A stretch of DNA of 64,000 nt, taken from NCBI RefSeq assembly GCF_002803845.1, contig NZ_CP024985.1:6955501-7019500 (forward strand). The letters run 5' to 3'. Below are positions 17,963 through 26,143 of this stretch, in pieces (position 1 is the stretch's first letter; every line of letters begins with the position of its first letter). The position numbers and the translations under genes were made by a program. Under the pieces are notes generated by a model. The model made no database searches. It saw nothing but the letters and a program-made list of their open reading frames with translations, and had not been told where the DNA came from. Origin of the DNA: Streptomyces lavendulae subsp. lavendulae. Its GTDB lineage: Bacteria; Actinomycetota; Actinomycetes; Streptomycetales; Streptomycetaceae.

Positions 17963-18603
17963 AACCCGGGGCCGTCCACGCGGTTGCCCGCGGTGGCGAG
18001 ACGGCCCCAGAGCAGGTCCGTGAGCCCGGCCACGAGCTCGGCCCGGCCGCAGGGGCGCTCGCCGAGCCACCAGTCCCCGGCCGCGTGCATCATGCCGACG
18101 ATGCCGTGGCCCCAGATCCGGGCCGTGCGCTCGCCGCCCGGTCCGAGGTCGACCCGCTCGCCGATGACCTGGGCCAGTTCCTCGCCGAGGCGGCGCAGCA
18201 GCGGGGCCGAGTGCAGGCCGACGTCGAAGCCGCGCTCGGTGCTCTGCGAGTCCTCGGCCGGGTGCATCAGGAAGCGGTAGACCTGGGGCCGGGCCTCGAT
18301 GGCGGCGAGATAGGTGTCCAGGGTGGCCTCGACCCGGCGGCGCCGCTCGGCGGGGGCGTCGAGGGCGGCCCGCAGCGAGTCCAGCAGGGCGTCGGTGTGC
18401 CGGACCGCGAGGGCCTGGTAGAGCCCTGCCTTGTCACCGAAGTGCCGGTAGAGGATGGGCTTCGTGATGCCCGCCTCGGCGGCGATGGCGTTCATCGAGG
18501 CCTTGGGGCCGTCCCTCAGCACGACGCGGTCCGCCGCCTCCAGAAGCTCCCGCCGACGGCGTTCGGCCGCTCCCGGCTCACCGGCCTGCGCAGTGGTGTG
18601 CAT
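17959..18603 (-). CDS. TetR-family repressor of the divergent acyl-CoA dehydrogenase
   Basis: 214-residue regulator. The N-terminal helix-turn-helix spans residues about 15-60 (AIAAEAGITKPILYRHFGDK), and the larger C-terminal part is the ligand-binding domain. The start at ATG 18603 gives the standard N-terminal arm; the frame runs upstream but crosses the operator. A perfect palindrome between this gene and the acyl-CoA dehydrogenase is the likely binding site, so it should repress both. An acyl-CoA or fatty acid ligand is inferred from the target. Confidence 0.88.
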   Translation of the reverse strand: MHTTAQAGEPGAAERRRRELLEAADRVVLRDGPKASMNAIAAEAGITKPILYRHFGDKAGLYQALAVRHTDALLDSLRAALDAPAERRRRVEATLDTYLAAIEARPQVYRFLMHPAEDSQSTERGFDVGLHSAPLLRRLGEELAQVIGERVDLGPGGERTARIWGHGIVGMMHAAGDWWLGERPCGRAELVAGLTDLLWGRLATAGNRVDGPGF

Positions 18604-18701
18604 GACGTGTTTCTCTCCCCGCCCTTGCGATGGTGCGTGACGCCCACGCAACGTAACACCCCGCACACCCTCGCGATCGAATCGGCGTCGCTTGACAGTG
18701 C

Positions 18702-18715
18702 TTACCGGCCGGTAA
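18702..18715. promoter_or_regulatory. Palindromic TetR operator overlapping the acd promoter
   Basis: TTACCGGCCGGTAA, a perfect 14-bp palindrome four bases after a consensus -35 element TTGACA (18692-18697). It therefore lies in the spacer/-10 area of the rightward promoter. It sits between the divergent TetR gene and the acyl-CoA dehydrogenase gene, 99 and 85 bp from their starts. Confidence 0.75.
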
Positions 18716-18799
18716 CAGACTGTGGCCATTGTTCGGGTTACCCGCAGTAACTCACGTGTGTGGGTCTGCCGGTTGCGGTGTGAGACAGCTGGAGGGGAC

Positions 18800-20029
18800 A
18801 TGGCGGAGTTCACCATGGAGCTCAACGACGACCAGAAGCAGGTCCGGGACTGGATCCACGGCTTCGCCGCGGACGTGATCAGGCCCGCGGCCGCGGAATG
18901 GGACGAGCGCGAAGAGACTCCGTGGCCCGTCATCCAGGAGGCCGCCAAGGTCGGCATCTACTCCCTGGACTTCTACGCCCAGCAGTTCTTCGACCCCACC
19001 GGCCTCGGCGTCCCGATGGCCATGGAGGAGCTCTTCTGGGGCGACGCGGGCATCGCCCTGTCGATCGTGGGCACCGGACTCGCGGCCATCGGCGTCGTCG
19101 CCAACGGCACCGAGGAGCAGATCGGCACCTGGATCCCGCAGATGTACGGCACCCCGGACGACGTGAAGGTCGCCGCCTTCTGCTCCTCCGAGCCGGACGC
19201 CGGATCCGACGTCGGCGCCATGCGCACCCGGGCCGTGTACGACCAGGCCAAGGACGAGTGGGTGCTCAACGGCACCAAGACCTGGGCGACCAACGGCGGC
19301 ATAGCCAACGTCCACATCGTCGTCGCCGTGGTCGACCCGGAGCTCGGCACCAAGGGGCACGCCTCCTTCATCGTGCCGCCGGGCACGCCCGGCCTCTCGC
19401 AGGGCCAGAAGTTCAAGAAGCACGGCATCCGCGCCTCGCACACCGCGGAAGTGGTCCTGGAGGACGTACGGGTGCCCGGGTCCTGCCTGCTCGGCGGCAA
19501 GGAGAAGCTCGACGAGCGCCTCGCGCGGGCCCGCGAGCGGGCGGCGGCGGGCGGCGGCGAGCGGGTGAAGAACGCCGCGATGGCCACCTTCGAGGCCTCC
19601 CGTCCCGCGGTCGGGGCGATGGCGGTCGGCACGGCCCGCGCCGCCTACGAGGTCGCCCTCGACTACGCCAGGACCCGCACCCAGTTCGGCCGCCCGATCA
19701 TCGACAACCAGGGCGTGGCCTTCCAGCTCGCGGACATGCGCACGCAGATCGACGCGGCCAGGCTGCTGGTGTGGCGCGCCTCGTGGATGGCGGTCGCGGG
19801 CAAGCCGTTCACCGCGGCGGAGGGCTCGATGTCGAAGCTGTACGCGAGCGAGGTGGCCAAGAAGGTCACCGCGCAGGCGGTGCAGATCCTCGGCGGCAAC
19901 GGCTTCACCCGGGAGTACCCGGTGGAGCGGATGCACCGCGACGCGGCCATCTACACGATCTTCGAGGGGACGAGCGAGATCCAGCGCCTGGTGATCGCGC
20001 GGACGATCTCCGGCATGCCGATCCGCTAG
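18800..20029 (+). CDS. Acyl-CoA dehydrogenase
   Basis: 409-residue FAD enzyme catalysing the first oxidation of acyl-CoA beta-oxidation or a branched-chain step. Seen: [11 protein letters not shown] and WATNGG of the FAD/substrate region, [16 protein letters not shown] and the C-terminal [15 protein letters not shown], whose Glu after Phe is the catalytic base. ATG 18800 follows GGAGGGG by three bases' spacing from the end; an in-frame start at 18722 lies on the promoter and is rejected. Control by the adjacent TetR is likely. Chain-length preference cannot be read. Confidence 0.93.
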   Translation: MAEFTMELNDDQKQVRDWIHGFAADVIRPAAAEWDEREETPWPVIQEAAKVGIYSLDFYAQQFFDPTGLGVPMAMEELFWGDAGIALSIVGTGLAAIGVVANGTEEQIGTWIPQMYGTPDDVKVAAFCSSEPDAGSDVGAMRTRAVYDQAKDEWVLNGTKTWATNGGIANVHIVVAVVDPELGTKGHASFIVPPGTPGLSQGQKFKKHGIRASHTAEVVLEDVRVPGSCLLGGKEKLDERLARARERAAAGGGERVKNAAMATFEASRPAVGAMAVGTARAAYEVALDYARTRTQFGRPIIDNQGVAFQLADMRTQIDAARLLVWRASWMAVAGKPFTAAEGSMSKLYASEVAKKVTAQAVQILGGNGFTREYPVERMHRDAAIYTIFEGTSEIQRLVIARTISGMPIR

Positions 20030-20149
20030 CCGCGGCGGTACGGGGCCGCAGGGCGGCACCCGTGCGCCCGTGGCGCGGTGGTGTGCGGGCCCCCGTGGGC
20101 GCCCCCGCCGAGGGTGGCGTGAGGGCCCTTGGGGCCGGGCCCGCCGCGT

Positions 20150-20211
20150 GCGGGCCCCGGGCCCCGGGCGGGGCTCAGCTGCGGGCCCCAGGCCCCGGGC
20201 GGGGCTCAGCC
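20150..20211. repeat. Two tandem 31-bp GC-rich repeats
   Basis: Two adjacent copies of a 31-bp unit beginning GCGGGCCCC and ending GGGGCTCAGC, 29 of 31 positions identical. They lie between the convergent acyl-CoA dehydrogenase and SRPBCC genes, followed by a further GC inverted repeat (CGCTCGC/GCGAGCG, 20217-20241). Together these may terminate both genes. Confidence 0.6.
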
Positions 20212-20253
20212 GCGCCCGCTCGCGTCTGACGCGGGCGAGCGCGCGGCCGGGGT

Positions 20254-20676
20254 TCAGTCGTGCAGGAGGCGGGTGAGGGCGCGGGCGAACAGGGCGTGGC
20301 CGACGCGGGCCGTCAGGGGGTCCAGGAGCCGGGGCAGGCCCCGCACCCGGACCTCCTCCCGCCAGAGGACCTCCGAGCCCCCGCCGGGGCCCGGGCGGAC
20401 CTCGATCTCGGCCCAGCCCGTCACCGCCCGGCCGCGCTTTTCGAGCCGGACCAGCCGGGGCGGCTCCCAGCGCACGACCTCCATCGGGTCGTCGAAGGTG
20501 ATTCCGGCCACTCCGGTGCGCGCCGTGAAGCGGGTTCCGGCGCGCGTCGGCGGCGGCGTCCGGATGATCGTCCGGGTCAGCGGGACCTGCGCGCCGTGGC
20601 GTTCCCAGTCCGTCACCCGCCTCCAGGCCTCGGCCGGTGAGAGCGGACTGCTGCGAATGATCCGGATGACGGGCAT
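20254..20676 (-). CDS. SRPBCC-superfamily protein (polyketide cyclase/START-like)
   Basis: 140-residue single-domain protein of the helix-grip fold. The N-terminal strand VIRIIRSSPLSPAEAWRR and the WERHG, GTRF and MEVVRWEPPRLVRLE segments are typical of the polyketide cyclase/dehydrase group, which binds small hydrophobic molecules. ATG 20676 starts at the first strand. An in-frame ATG at 20697 would add seven residues and cannot be excluded, since neither has a strong ribosome site. Function unknown. Confidence 0.75.
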   Translation of the reverse strand: MPVIRIIRSSPLSPAEAWRRVTDWERHGAQVPLTRTIIRTPPPTRAGTRFTARTGVAGITFDDPMEVVRWEPPRLVRLEKRGRAVTGWAEIEVRPGPGGGSEVLWREEVRVRGLPRLLDPLTARVGHALFARALTRLLHD

Positions 20677-20831
20677 GAGCGCATGGTAAGCGGGCATACA
20701 CACCCTGAACTGGACCTCGAATATGGGTTCCGTCCGGGGGTGGCGATCAGTAATACTCACCGCCACCGTGGATCGCGGATTCGACCGGGTGACCACCGGC
20801 CCTCCCGCCCCACACTGCGAGGAGGTGCGCC

Positions 20832-21017
20832 ATGTGCTCCCACCAGCCCCCCTGCCCGCCCGCCGACAGCGCCGACCACGAGGCCGCGCGCGTCGTGGCC
20901 TCCCATCCCGAACAGGGCTGGAGCCTGCTCTGCAACGGCGTGGTGGTGTTCGACGACACCGGTGAACTGCTCCCCGAAGGCCGGACGGTGGAACCCCGTC
21001 GGCCGGCCCTGGTCTGA
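20832..21017 (+). CDS. DUF5999 small protein
   Basis: 61-residue protein with the family pattern: a Cys/His/Pro N-terminus (MCSHQPPCPPADSADHEA), then ARVVASHPEQGWSLLCNGVV and FDDTGELLP. Three cysteines and three histidines could bind a metal, which is inference. Preceded by AGGAGGTG at correct spacing. The family is widely conserved in Streptomyces without known function. A 30-codon gene follows 13 bp downstream. Confidence 0.85.
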   Translation: MCSHQPPCPPADSADHEAARVVASHPEQGWSLLCNGVVVFDDTGELLPEGRTVEPRRPALV

Positions 21018-21030
21018 GCGAGGAGGCAGC

Positions 21031-21123
21031 ATGCGCCAGCAGCTGATCCGCAAGCCCGTCCCCAAGCCCGCCCCCCGAGACCTGGATCTGCGCACCCCGT
21101 CGGGCAGACCCCTCCCGTACTGA
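21031..21123 (+). CDS. 30-residue basic, proline-rich small protein downstream of DUF5999
   Basis: ATG at 21031 is preceded by GAGGAGG, as good a ribosome site as any in the window, and lies 13 bp after the DUF5999 stop. The product starts MRQQLIRKPVPKPAPRD and ends RPLPY; it is basic and Pro-rich, with no membrane segment. Probably translated from the same transcript. Coding status rests on the ribosome site and spacing. Confidence 0.55.
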   Translation: MRQQLIRKPVPKPAPRDLDLRTPSGRPLPY

Positions 21124-21160
21124 CGGGAGCCCCGGCATTACGGCGTCCACCGGAAGAGCA

Positions 21161-23290
21161 TCAGCCGGTGGACGCCTCCGTACCGCCCAGGAACGCGGTC
21201 TCGTACGCCGCGTCGCCGATCGCGGCCCGCGCCTGCCGTTCGCCCCGGTCCCGCAGGGCCGTCAGCGAGGGCGAGCCCATCTGGGGCCGGCCGACCGTGC
21301 GCCACCAGGCGTGGCCGGTGCCGAGCAGCCGCGCGGCCAGCTCCCCGTCGCCCAGGGCCGCCACCGCGGCCGCGAGCACGTCCAGGCCCAGTGCGATGCC
21401 GAAGCGGTCGCCGAGCAGCCGCTTCCCGGAGAGCATCGCCCGCACGTGCCGGGCCGCCTCCCCGTGCTGGCCCAGCCCCAGCGCCGCGACGGCCAGGATG
21501 TAGTCCGCGTAGGCCCGCAGCCAGCGCTCGCCCAGCTCCGCGCAGGACTCCCGCAGCCCGCGGGCCTCCTCGGCGGCCTCCTCGTAGCGCCCGAGGTCGC
21601 ACAGGGCGTATCCGGTGGCCAGCCGGCACAGCAGCCAGCCCGTGCCGCTGGTGTGGCCGCCGTGGCCCGCCCGTGCCCGGGGTCCGGCCAGCGCGATCGC
21701 CGTCGTCGGGTCGCCCGGCATCAGGACCGACACGGCCCGCAGGTAGGCGGCGCGCAGCTCCGGCTCCGGGTCGTCGAGCGGGGCGGCCGCGCGGGCGCAC
21801 CGCAGGCCGGTCTCCCTGGCGGGGCCCATGTCGCCCTGGAGCAGCATCGTCAGGCCGAGGGCCCACAGCCCCTGGGCCCGGGCGGCGTCCCCGGGCGGGG
21901 CCCCGTCCAGGGCCCGTTCCAGGAAGCGGCGGCCCTCGTGGACGTGGCCGCAGGCGAACCAGAAGAACCACAGGGCGCCGGCCATCTCCAGGGCCGCGGC
22001 CGGGTCGGCGGCGAGCAGGTGCTCCAGGGCGGTGCGCAGCTGCGCGTGCTCGGCGGTCATCCTGCGGTACCAGTCCACCTGGCCCGGCCCCATCCAGCCC
22101 TCGTCGGCGGCCAGGGACAGCGCGGCGTACCAGTGGGCGTGCCGGTCGGCGACGGCCCGCACCTCGCCCAGCTCCGCCAGCCAGTCGTGGCCGAACTCGC
22201 GGATCGTGTCCAGCATCAGGTAGCGGGCGCCCGCACCCCGTTCCTGGGAACGGCGCACGACGGACTTGGCGACCAGCCCCTCCAGCACCCGTTCCACCCG
22301 CCCCGGGGCCAGCGGCCCGCCGGAGCACACGGCCCGGGCGGCGGCCACGTCGAAGTCCCCGGTGAACACCGACAGCCGGGACCACAGCAGCCGCTCCACG
22401 GGCTTGCACAGCTCGTGGCTCCACCCGATCGCGGTGCGCATGGTCTGGTGGCGGGGCAGGTGCGCGGCCCGGGTGTCGGCGAGCACCTCGAAGCGGGCGC
22501 CCAGACGCTGCGCCACCTGTTCCAGGGTCCAGAGCCGCAGCCGGGCGCCCGCCAGTTCCAGGGCGAGCGGGATGCCGTCCAGGCGGCGGCAGACCTCGGC
22601 CGCGGTACGGGTACGGTCCGGGTCGGCGAAGACGGCGGCGGCGGCCTCCGGGGCGGCGGCCAGGGCGCGGGCCCGGAAGAGGGCCAGGGCGTCGCTGTCG
22701 GGGCCCTCGGAGGGCAGCGGGCGGACCTCGACGACCCGTTCGCCGGGGGATCCCAGCCGCTCCCGGGAGGTGGTCAGCACCGTCAGGCCCGGTGCGGACT
22801 GCAGGAGTTCGCCCGCCAGGTGCCGGACCTCGGAGACGAGGTGTTCGCACGTGTCGAGGACGAGGAGGATCTCCTTGTCGGCCATCCACGCGCACAGTTC
22901 CTCGTCGAGGGGCTGGGACGAGTGGTCGGCGAGACCGACGGCGTGGGCCACGGTGGTGGTGAGCAGCCGGGGGTCGCGCAGCGGCGAGAGCTGCACCCAC
23001 CAGACCCCGTCGCGGCGGGCCGCGGCCCGGCCGACGGCGCGCCGGGCGAGGCGGGACTTGCCCACGCCGCCCACCCCTGTCAGGGTGATCAGTCTTCGTT
23101 CGCTCAACACGCGGTCGAGCAGGGTTAGTTCACCCTCCCGACCGATGAAGCTCGCCACGTCAGGCGGCAGATTTCCCGGCACGGCGCCAGAGTCTGGCGC
23201 AGGGCCCGCGCCCGCGGAGTCTGCCTGATTGTCGTTGACCGAGTACTCACCGAACACGGATGTATTGTGCGCGATCTTCTTTCGCGGCAC
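21161..23290 (-). CDS. STAND-type NB-ARC ATPase with TPR-like C-terminus
   Basis: 709-residue signalling ATPase of the AfsR/LuxR-associated class. A 45-residue Pro/Ala lead is followed by NLPPDVASFIGREGEL, the P-loop TGVGGVGKSR (residues about 71-80), Walker B ILLVLDTCEHL, TTSRERLG and a GIPLALELAGARLR motif. The rest is alanine-rich helical repeat sequence. Relatives usually carry an N-terminal SARP or a C-terminal LuxR DNA-binding domain; here the protein ends at TEASTG with neither. It may therefore act through a partner. The GTG at 23290 gives the longest product, but no clear ribosome site decides the start. Confidence 0.78.
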   Translation of the reverse strand: MPRKKIAHNTSVFGEYSVNDNQADSAGAGPAPDSGAVPGNLPPDVASFIGREGELTLLDRVLSERRLITLTGVGGVGKSRLARRAVGRAAARRDGVWWVQLSPLRDPRLLTTTVAHAVGLADHSSQPLDEELCAWMADKEILLVLDTCEHLVSEVRHLAGELLQSAPGLTVLTTSRERLGSPGERVVEVRPLPSEGPDSDALALFRARALAAAPEAAAAVFADPDRTRTAAEVCRRLDGIPLALELAGARLRLWTLEQVAQRLGARFEVLADTRAAHLPRHQTMRTAIGWSHELCKPVERLLWSRLSVFTGDFDVAAARAVCSGGPLAPGRVERVLEGLVAKSVVRRSQERGAGARYLMLDTIREFGHDWLAELGEVRAVADRHAHWYAALSLAADEGWMGPGQVDWYRRMTAEHAQLRTALEHLLAADPAAALEMAGALWFFWFACGHVHEGRRFLERALDGAPPGDAARAQGLWALGLTMLLQGDMGPARETGLRCARAAAPLDDPEPELRAAYLRAVSVLMPGDPTTAIALAGPRARAGHGGHTSGTGWLLCRLATGYALCDLGRYEEAAEEARGLRESCAELGERWLRAYADYILAVAALGLGQHGEAARHVRAMLSGKRLLGDRFGIALGLDVLAAAVAALGDGELAARLLGTGHAWWRTVGRPQMGSPSLTALRDRGERQARAAIGDAAYETAFLGGTEASTG

Positions 23291-23354
23291 GGCCGTTCGC
23301 TTCGGATCGCCGTGCGCCGTGCGGGTGACGGCGGGCCCGCCGCCGGCGGCCGCC

Positions 23355-24323
23355 TCAGCCCGCGAGGGTGATCCGGCGCTCCTCGCAGAAGGCCCCCCAG
23401 TTGCCGTCGGGCAGACGGGCCCGGAGTTTCAGGGTCCAGGCCGTCCCGGCCGGTTCGGCCGTGCTCAGCCGGTAGGAGGCCCGGCCCACCGGTACGGCTC
23501 CGGCCCCGAACTGGATGACGGTGACGGGCCGGTCGTTGACGTAGAGCTCGTACTCGGCCGTCGGGCGGCCCGTGTCCGGAGGGTTCCAGCCCAGGTCGAC
23601 CGAGCCGGGGGAGGGGGTCGCGGTGAAGGCGCCGGGCGCGGTGTCCGGGGCCTGGCCGGGGTCGGCCGGGGTGGTCACGGCGACGGCGGGGCCGTCGGGC
23701 GAGGAGTTGTCGGCCCCGTCGCGGGCCCGGACGGTGAAGGAGTAGGCGGTGCCCGGCTGCAGGCCGGTCAGCGCGGTGCCCCGCTCGGCGGCGCCGGCCG
23801 TGTGGATGCGGACGCCGCCCTGGTAGACGTCGTACGCCGTCACGCCCGTGTCGTCCGTGGCCGGGGTCCAGTCGAGCCGGACGGTCCGGGGGCCCTCGGC
23901 GCGGCCGGTGGTGGCGGGCGGGGCGGTGGGGGGCACGCGGTCCTCGGGCCGTGCCTCGGGAGTGGTGGCCCGTACGGGCGCGCTGGGGGCGGAGCGGTTC
24001 CCGGCGGCGTCCCGGGCGCGGACGGTGAAGTCGTAGGCCGTCCGCGGGGCGAGCCCCGTCACGTCCACCATCGTCCGGTCGGCCGGCAGCTCCTTGACCA
24101 GCTGTCCGGCCTGGAAGACCTGGTAGCCGGTGACCCCGTCGGCGGGCGGGGCCGACTCCCACATCACGTGGACCGAAGTGGCGCTGCCCGCCCGTGCGGT
24201 GAGCCCGGCGGGCGCGTGCGGGGGGCGGGTGTCGCCGGAGCCGCCGCACCCGGCCAGCGCGCCGGCCGCGAGGCAGAGCGCGAGGGCCAGGGGGAGGGGG
24301 TGCGGGGGAGCGGTGCGTCGCAC
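23355..24323 (-). CDS. Lipoprotein with three fibronectin type III-like domains
   Basis: 322-residue exported protein. A signal peptide with lipobox LAGC (Cys26) anchors it to the outer face of the membrane. Three repeats of roughly 90 residues follow (about 37-118, 130-212 and 225-322). The first two have the FN3 pattern of a buried Trp, GYQVF/AYDVY and GLAPRTAYDFTVRARD / GLQPGTAYSFTVRARD; the third is more divergent. Such domains in Streptomyces are mostly linkers in chitinases and other carbohydrate-active enzymes, but no catalytic domain is present. A DasR-like half site lies upstream. Confidence 0.82.
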   Translation of the reverse strand: MRRTAPPHPLPLALALCLAAGALAGCGGSGDTRPPHAPAGLTARAGSATSVHVMWESAPPADGVTGYQVFQAGQLVKELPADRTMVDVTGLAPRTAYDFTVRARDAAGNRSAPSAPVRATTPEARPEDRVPPTAPPATTGRAEGPRTVRLDWTPATDDTGVTAYDVYQGGVRIHTAGAAERGTALTGLQPGTAYSFTVRARDGADNSSPDGPAVAVTTPADPGQAPDTAPGAFTATPSPGSVDLGWNPPDTGRPTAEYELYVNDRPVTVIQFGAGAVPVGRASYRLSTAEPAGTAWTLKLRARLPDGNWGAFCEERRITLAG

Positions 24324-24365
24324 GGGGGGCCTTCCTGCGCTTCCTTGCCACGGTGACCTCGTAAA

Positions 24366-24374
24366 GGTCTAGAC
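24366..24374. promoter_or_regulatory. Possible DasR (dre-like) core upstream of the FN3 lipoprotein
   Basis: GGTCTAGAC matches the palindromic core of the DasR response element (TGGTCTAGACCA), 43 bp upstream of the lipoprotein start. The outer positions match poorly, so this is a low-confidence site. Confidence 0.25.
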
Positions 24375-24500
24375 ATATATGGCACGCGCGGCGCCGGCCG
24401 GGCAAGACCCGCGCTGCGGGCGGGTGGTGGCCGGGTGTGGCACAGGGTGCCGGAGGCGGGTGGTGTGGCCGGATTCGTCTTCTTCTGAACCCGTCTGACA

Positions 24501-24523
24501 TTATTGCGATCTCTTTGCAATAA
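24501..24523. promoter_or_regulatory. Nur (nickel uptake regulator) box upstream of nikA
   Basis: TTATTGC-N9-GCAATAA is a perfect 7-bp-arm inverted repeat. Inside it, 24504-24520 reads TTGCGA-TCTCT-TTGCAA, one mismatch from the Streptomyces Nur consensus tTGCaa-N5-ttGCAA. Nur is a Fur-family repressor that, with nickel bound, shuts off nickel importers. The site ends 30 bp before the nikA start, where it would block the promoter. Confidence 0.8.
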
Positions 24524-24553
24524 CAGATGACCGTAAACAGGGATGTGCACAGC

Positions 24554-26143
24554 ATGACGGCCCGGACAGTACGGGGAGCGGCCGGAGCCGCGCTCGCCAC
24601 CGCACTCATCACGGGCGTGACGGCCTGCGCGAACCCCTCGGGGCCGGCCCGGCCGGCCGATTCCGCCGTGGTCGGCATCGCGACCGAGCCGCAGACCCTC
24701 AGCCCGCTGCTGGGCTACGGCAAGGACGGCAACTCCAAGATCTTCGACGGGCTGCTCACCCACGACGCGGACATGAAGCTCAGGCCCGCCCTCGCCGAGG
24801 CCCTGCCCGAGGTCTCCGCCGACGGCCGCACGTACACGTACCGGCTGCGCCAGGGCGTGAAGTTCAGCGACGGGGAGCCCTTCACGGCCGCCGACGTCGA
24901 GTTCACCTACCGGACCATCCTGGACCCGGCGACGAACAACGCCTCCAAGACCGAACTCGACGCGATCGAGAGCGTCACCGCCCAGGGCCCGGACCGGGTC
25001 GTCTTCACCCTGAAGTACCCCTACGCCCCCTTCGCCGAACGCACCGTCCTGCCCATCGCCCCGCAGCACGTCGCCGGGAAGCAGGACGTCAACGGCGGCG
25101 GGTTCGGCACCCGGCCCGTCGGCACCGGACCGTACGTGCTCACCGGCTGGTCCAAGGGCGAGAAGATCTCCTTCAGGGCCAACCCGTCCTACTGGGGCGG
25201 CGAGCCCGCCGTGAAGAAGTTCACGATGGCCGTGATCAAGGACGACGACGTGCGCGCCACCCGGCTGCGCTCGGGCGAACTGGACGCCGCGGTCCTGCCC
25301 CCGAACCTGGCCGAGGGCTTCGCCGGGGACCGCACGCGCAGGACGTTCGCCGCGAAGACCTTCGACTACCGCAACGTCACCCTCCCGACGCAGCACCCCG
25401 TCACCGGCGACCCGGCCGTCCGGCAGGCCCTGGACGTCGCCGTCGACCGCGCGACCATGGTCGACAAGCTCCTGGACGGCGCGGGCAAGGCCGCCTACGG
25501 CCCGGTGCCCACGGACAGCCCCTGGTTCACGCCCGGCACGGAACGCGCGTACGACCTCGGCCGGGCGAAGCGGATCCTCGACGACGCCGGCTGGAAGCCC
25601 GGCGAGGACGGCGTCCGCGTCAAGGACGGGGTCCGCGCATCCTTCCCGCTCTGGTACACCACCGGCGACAAGATCCGCCAGGACCACGCGCTGGCCTTCG
25701 CCTCCGACGCCCGCAAGGCGGGCGTCGAGGTCACGACCGAGGCCGGGACCTGGGAGGTCATCGAACCCCGGATGAAGACCGACGCCGTCCTCGCCGGCGG
25801 CGGATCCCCGGCCGACCCCGACTTCGACCAGTACCTGCTGCTGACCTCCTCCCTCGCGGGCGACGGCTTCAACAACATGGCCCGGTACGACAACCCGGTG
25901 GTCGACCGGGCGCTGACCGACGCCCGCAGGAGCGGCGACCCGGCCGTCCGCAAGGCCGCGTACGACACCGTGCAGCGCGAGCTGGTCAAGAACCCCGGCT
26001 ACGTCTTCCTCACCCACATCGACCACCTCTACGTCGTGAACGACCGGTGGGACGGCCCCGGCACGCAGGTCGAACCGCACGACCACGGCCTCGGCTCCGG
26101 CCCCTGGTGGAACGTCGAGCACTGGAAGCCCAAGCAGAAGTGA
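24554..26143 (+). CDS. nikA: Nickel-type ABC importer, substrate-binding lipoprotein (NikA-like)
   Basis: 529-residue cluster-C (SBP_bac_5) binding protein. Signal peptide with lipobox VTAC (Cys25) for attachment outside the membrane; then TEPQTLSPLLGY and the family's conserved RPALAEALPEV, YRLRQGVKFSDGEPFTAADV and GTGPY segments. Start ATG 24554 chosen because it follows CAGGGATG and gives a proper signal sequence; 24527 lies against the operator. SBP_bac_5 proteins bind peptides or nickel; nickel is inferred here from the Nur box. First gene of a five-gene overlapping operon. Confidence 0.85.
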   Translation: MTARTVRGAAGAALATALITGVTACANPSGPARPADSAVVGIATEPQTLSPLLGYGKDGNSKIFDGLLTHDADMKLRPALAEALPEVSADGRTYTYRLRQGVKFSDGEPFTAADVEFTYRTILDPATNNASKTELDAIESVTAQGPDRVVFTLKYPYAPFAERTVLPIAPQHVAGKQDVNGGGFGTRPVGTGPYVLTGWSKGEKISFRANPSYWGGEPAVKKFTMAVIKDDDVRATRLRSGELDAAVLPPNLAEGFAGDRTRRTFAAKTFDYRNVTLPTQHPVTGDPAVRQALDVAVDRATMVDKLLDGAGKAAYGPVPTDSPWFTPGTERAYDLGRAKRILDDAGWKPGEDGVRVKDGVRASFPLWYTTGDKIRQDHALAFASDARKAGVEVTTEAGTWEVIEPRMKTDAVLAGGGSPADPDFDQYLLLTSSLAGDGFNNMARYDNPVVDRALTDARRSGDPAVRKAAYDTVQRELVKNPGYVFLTHIDHLYVVNDRWDGPGTQVEPHDHGLGSGPWWNVEHWKPKQK

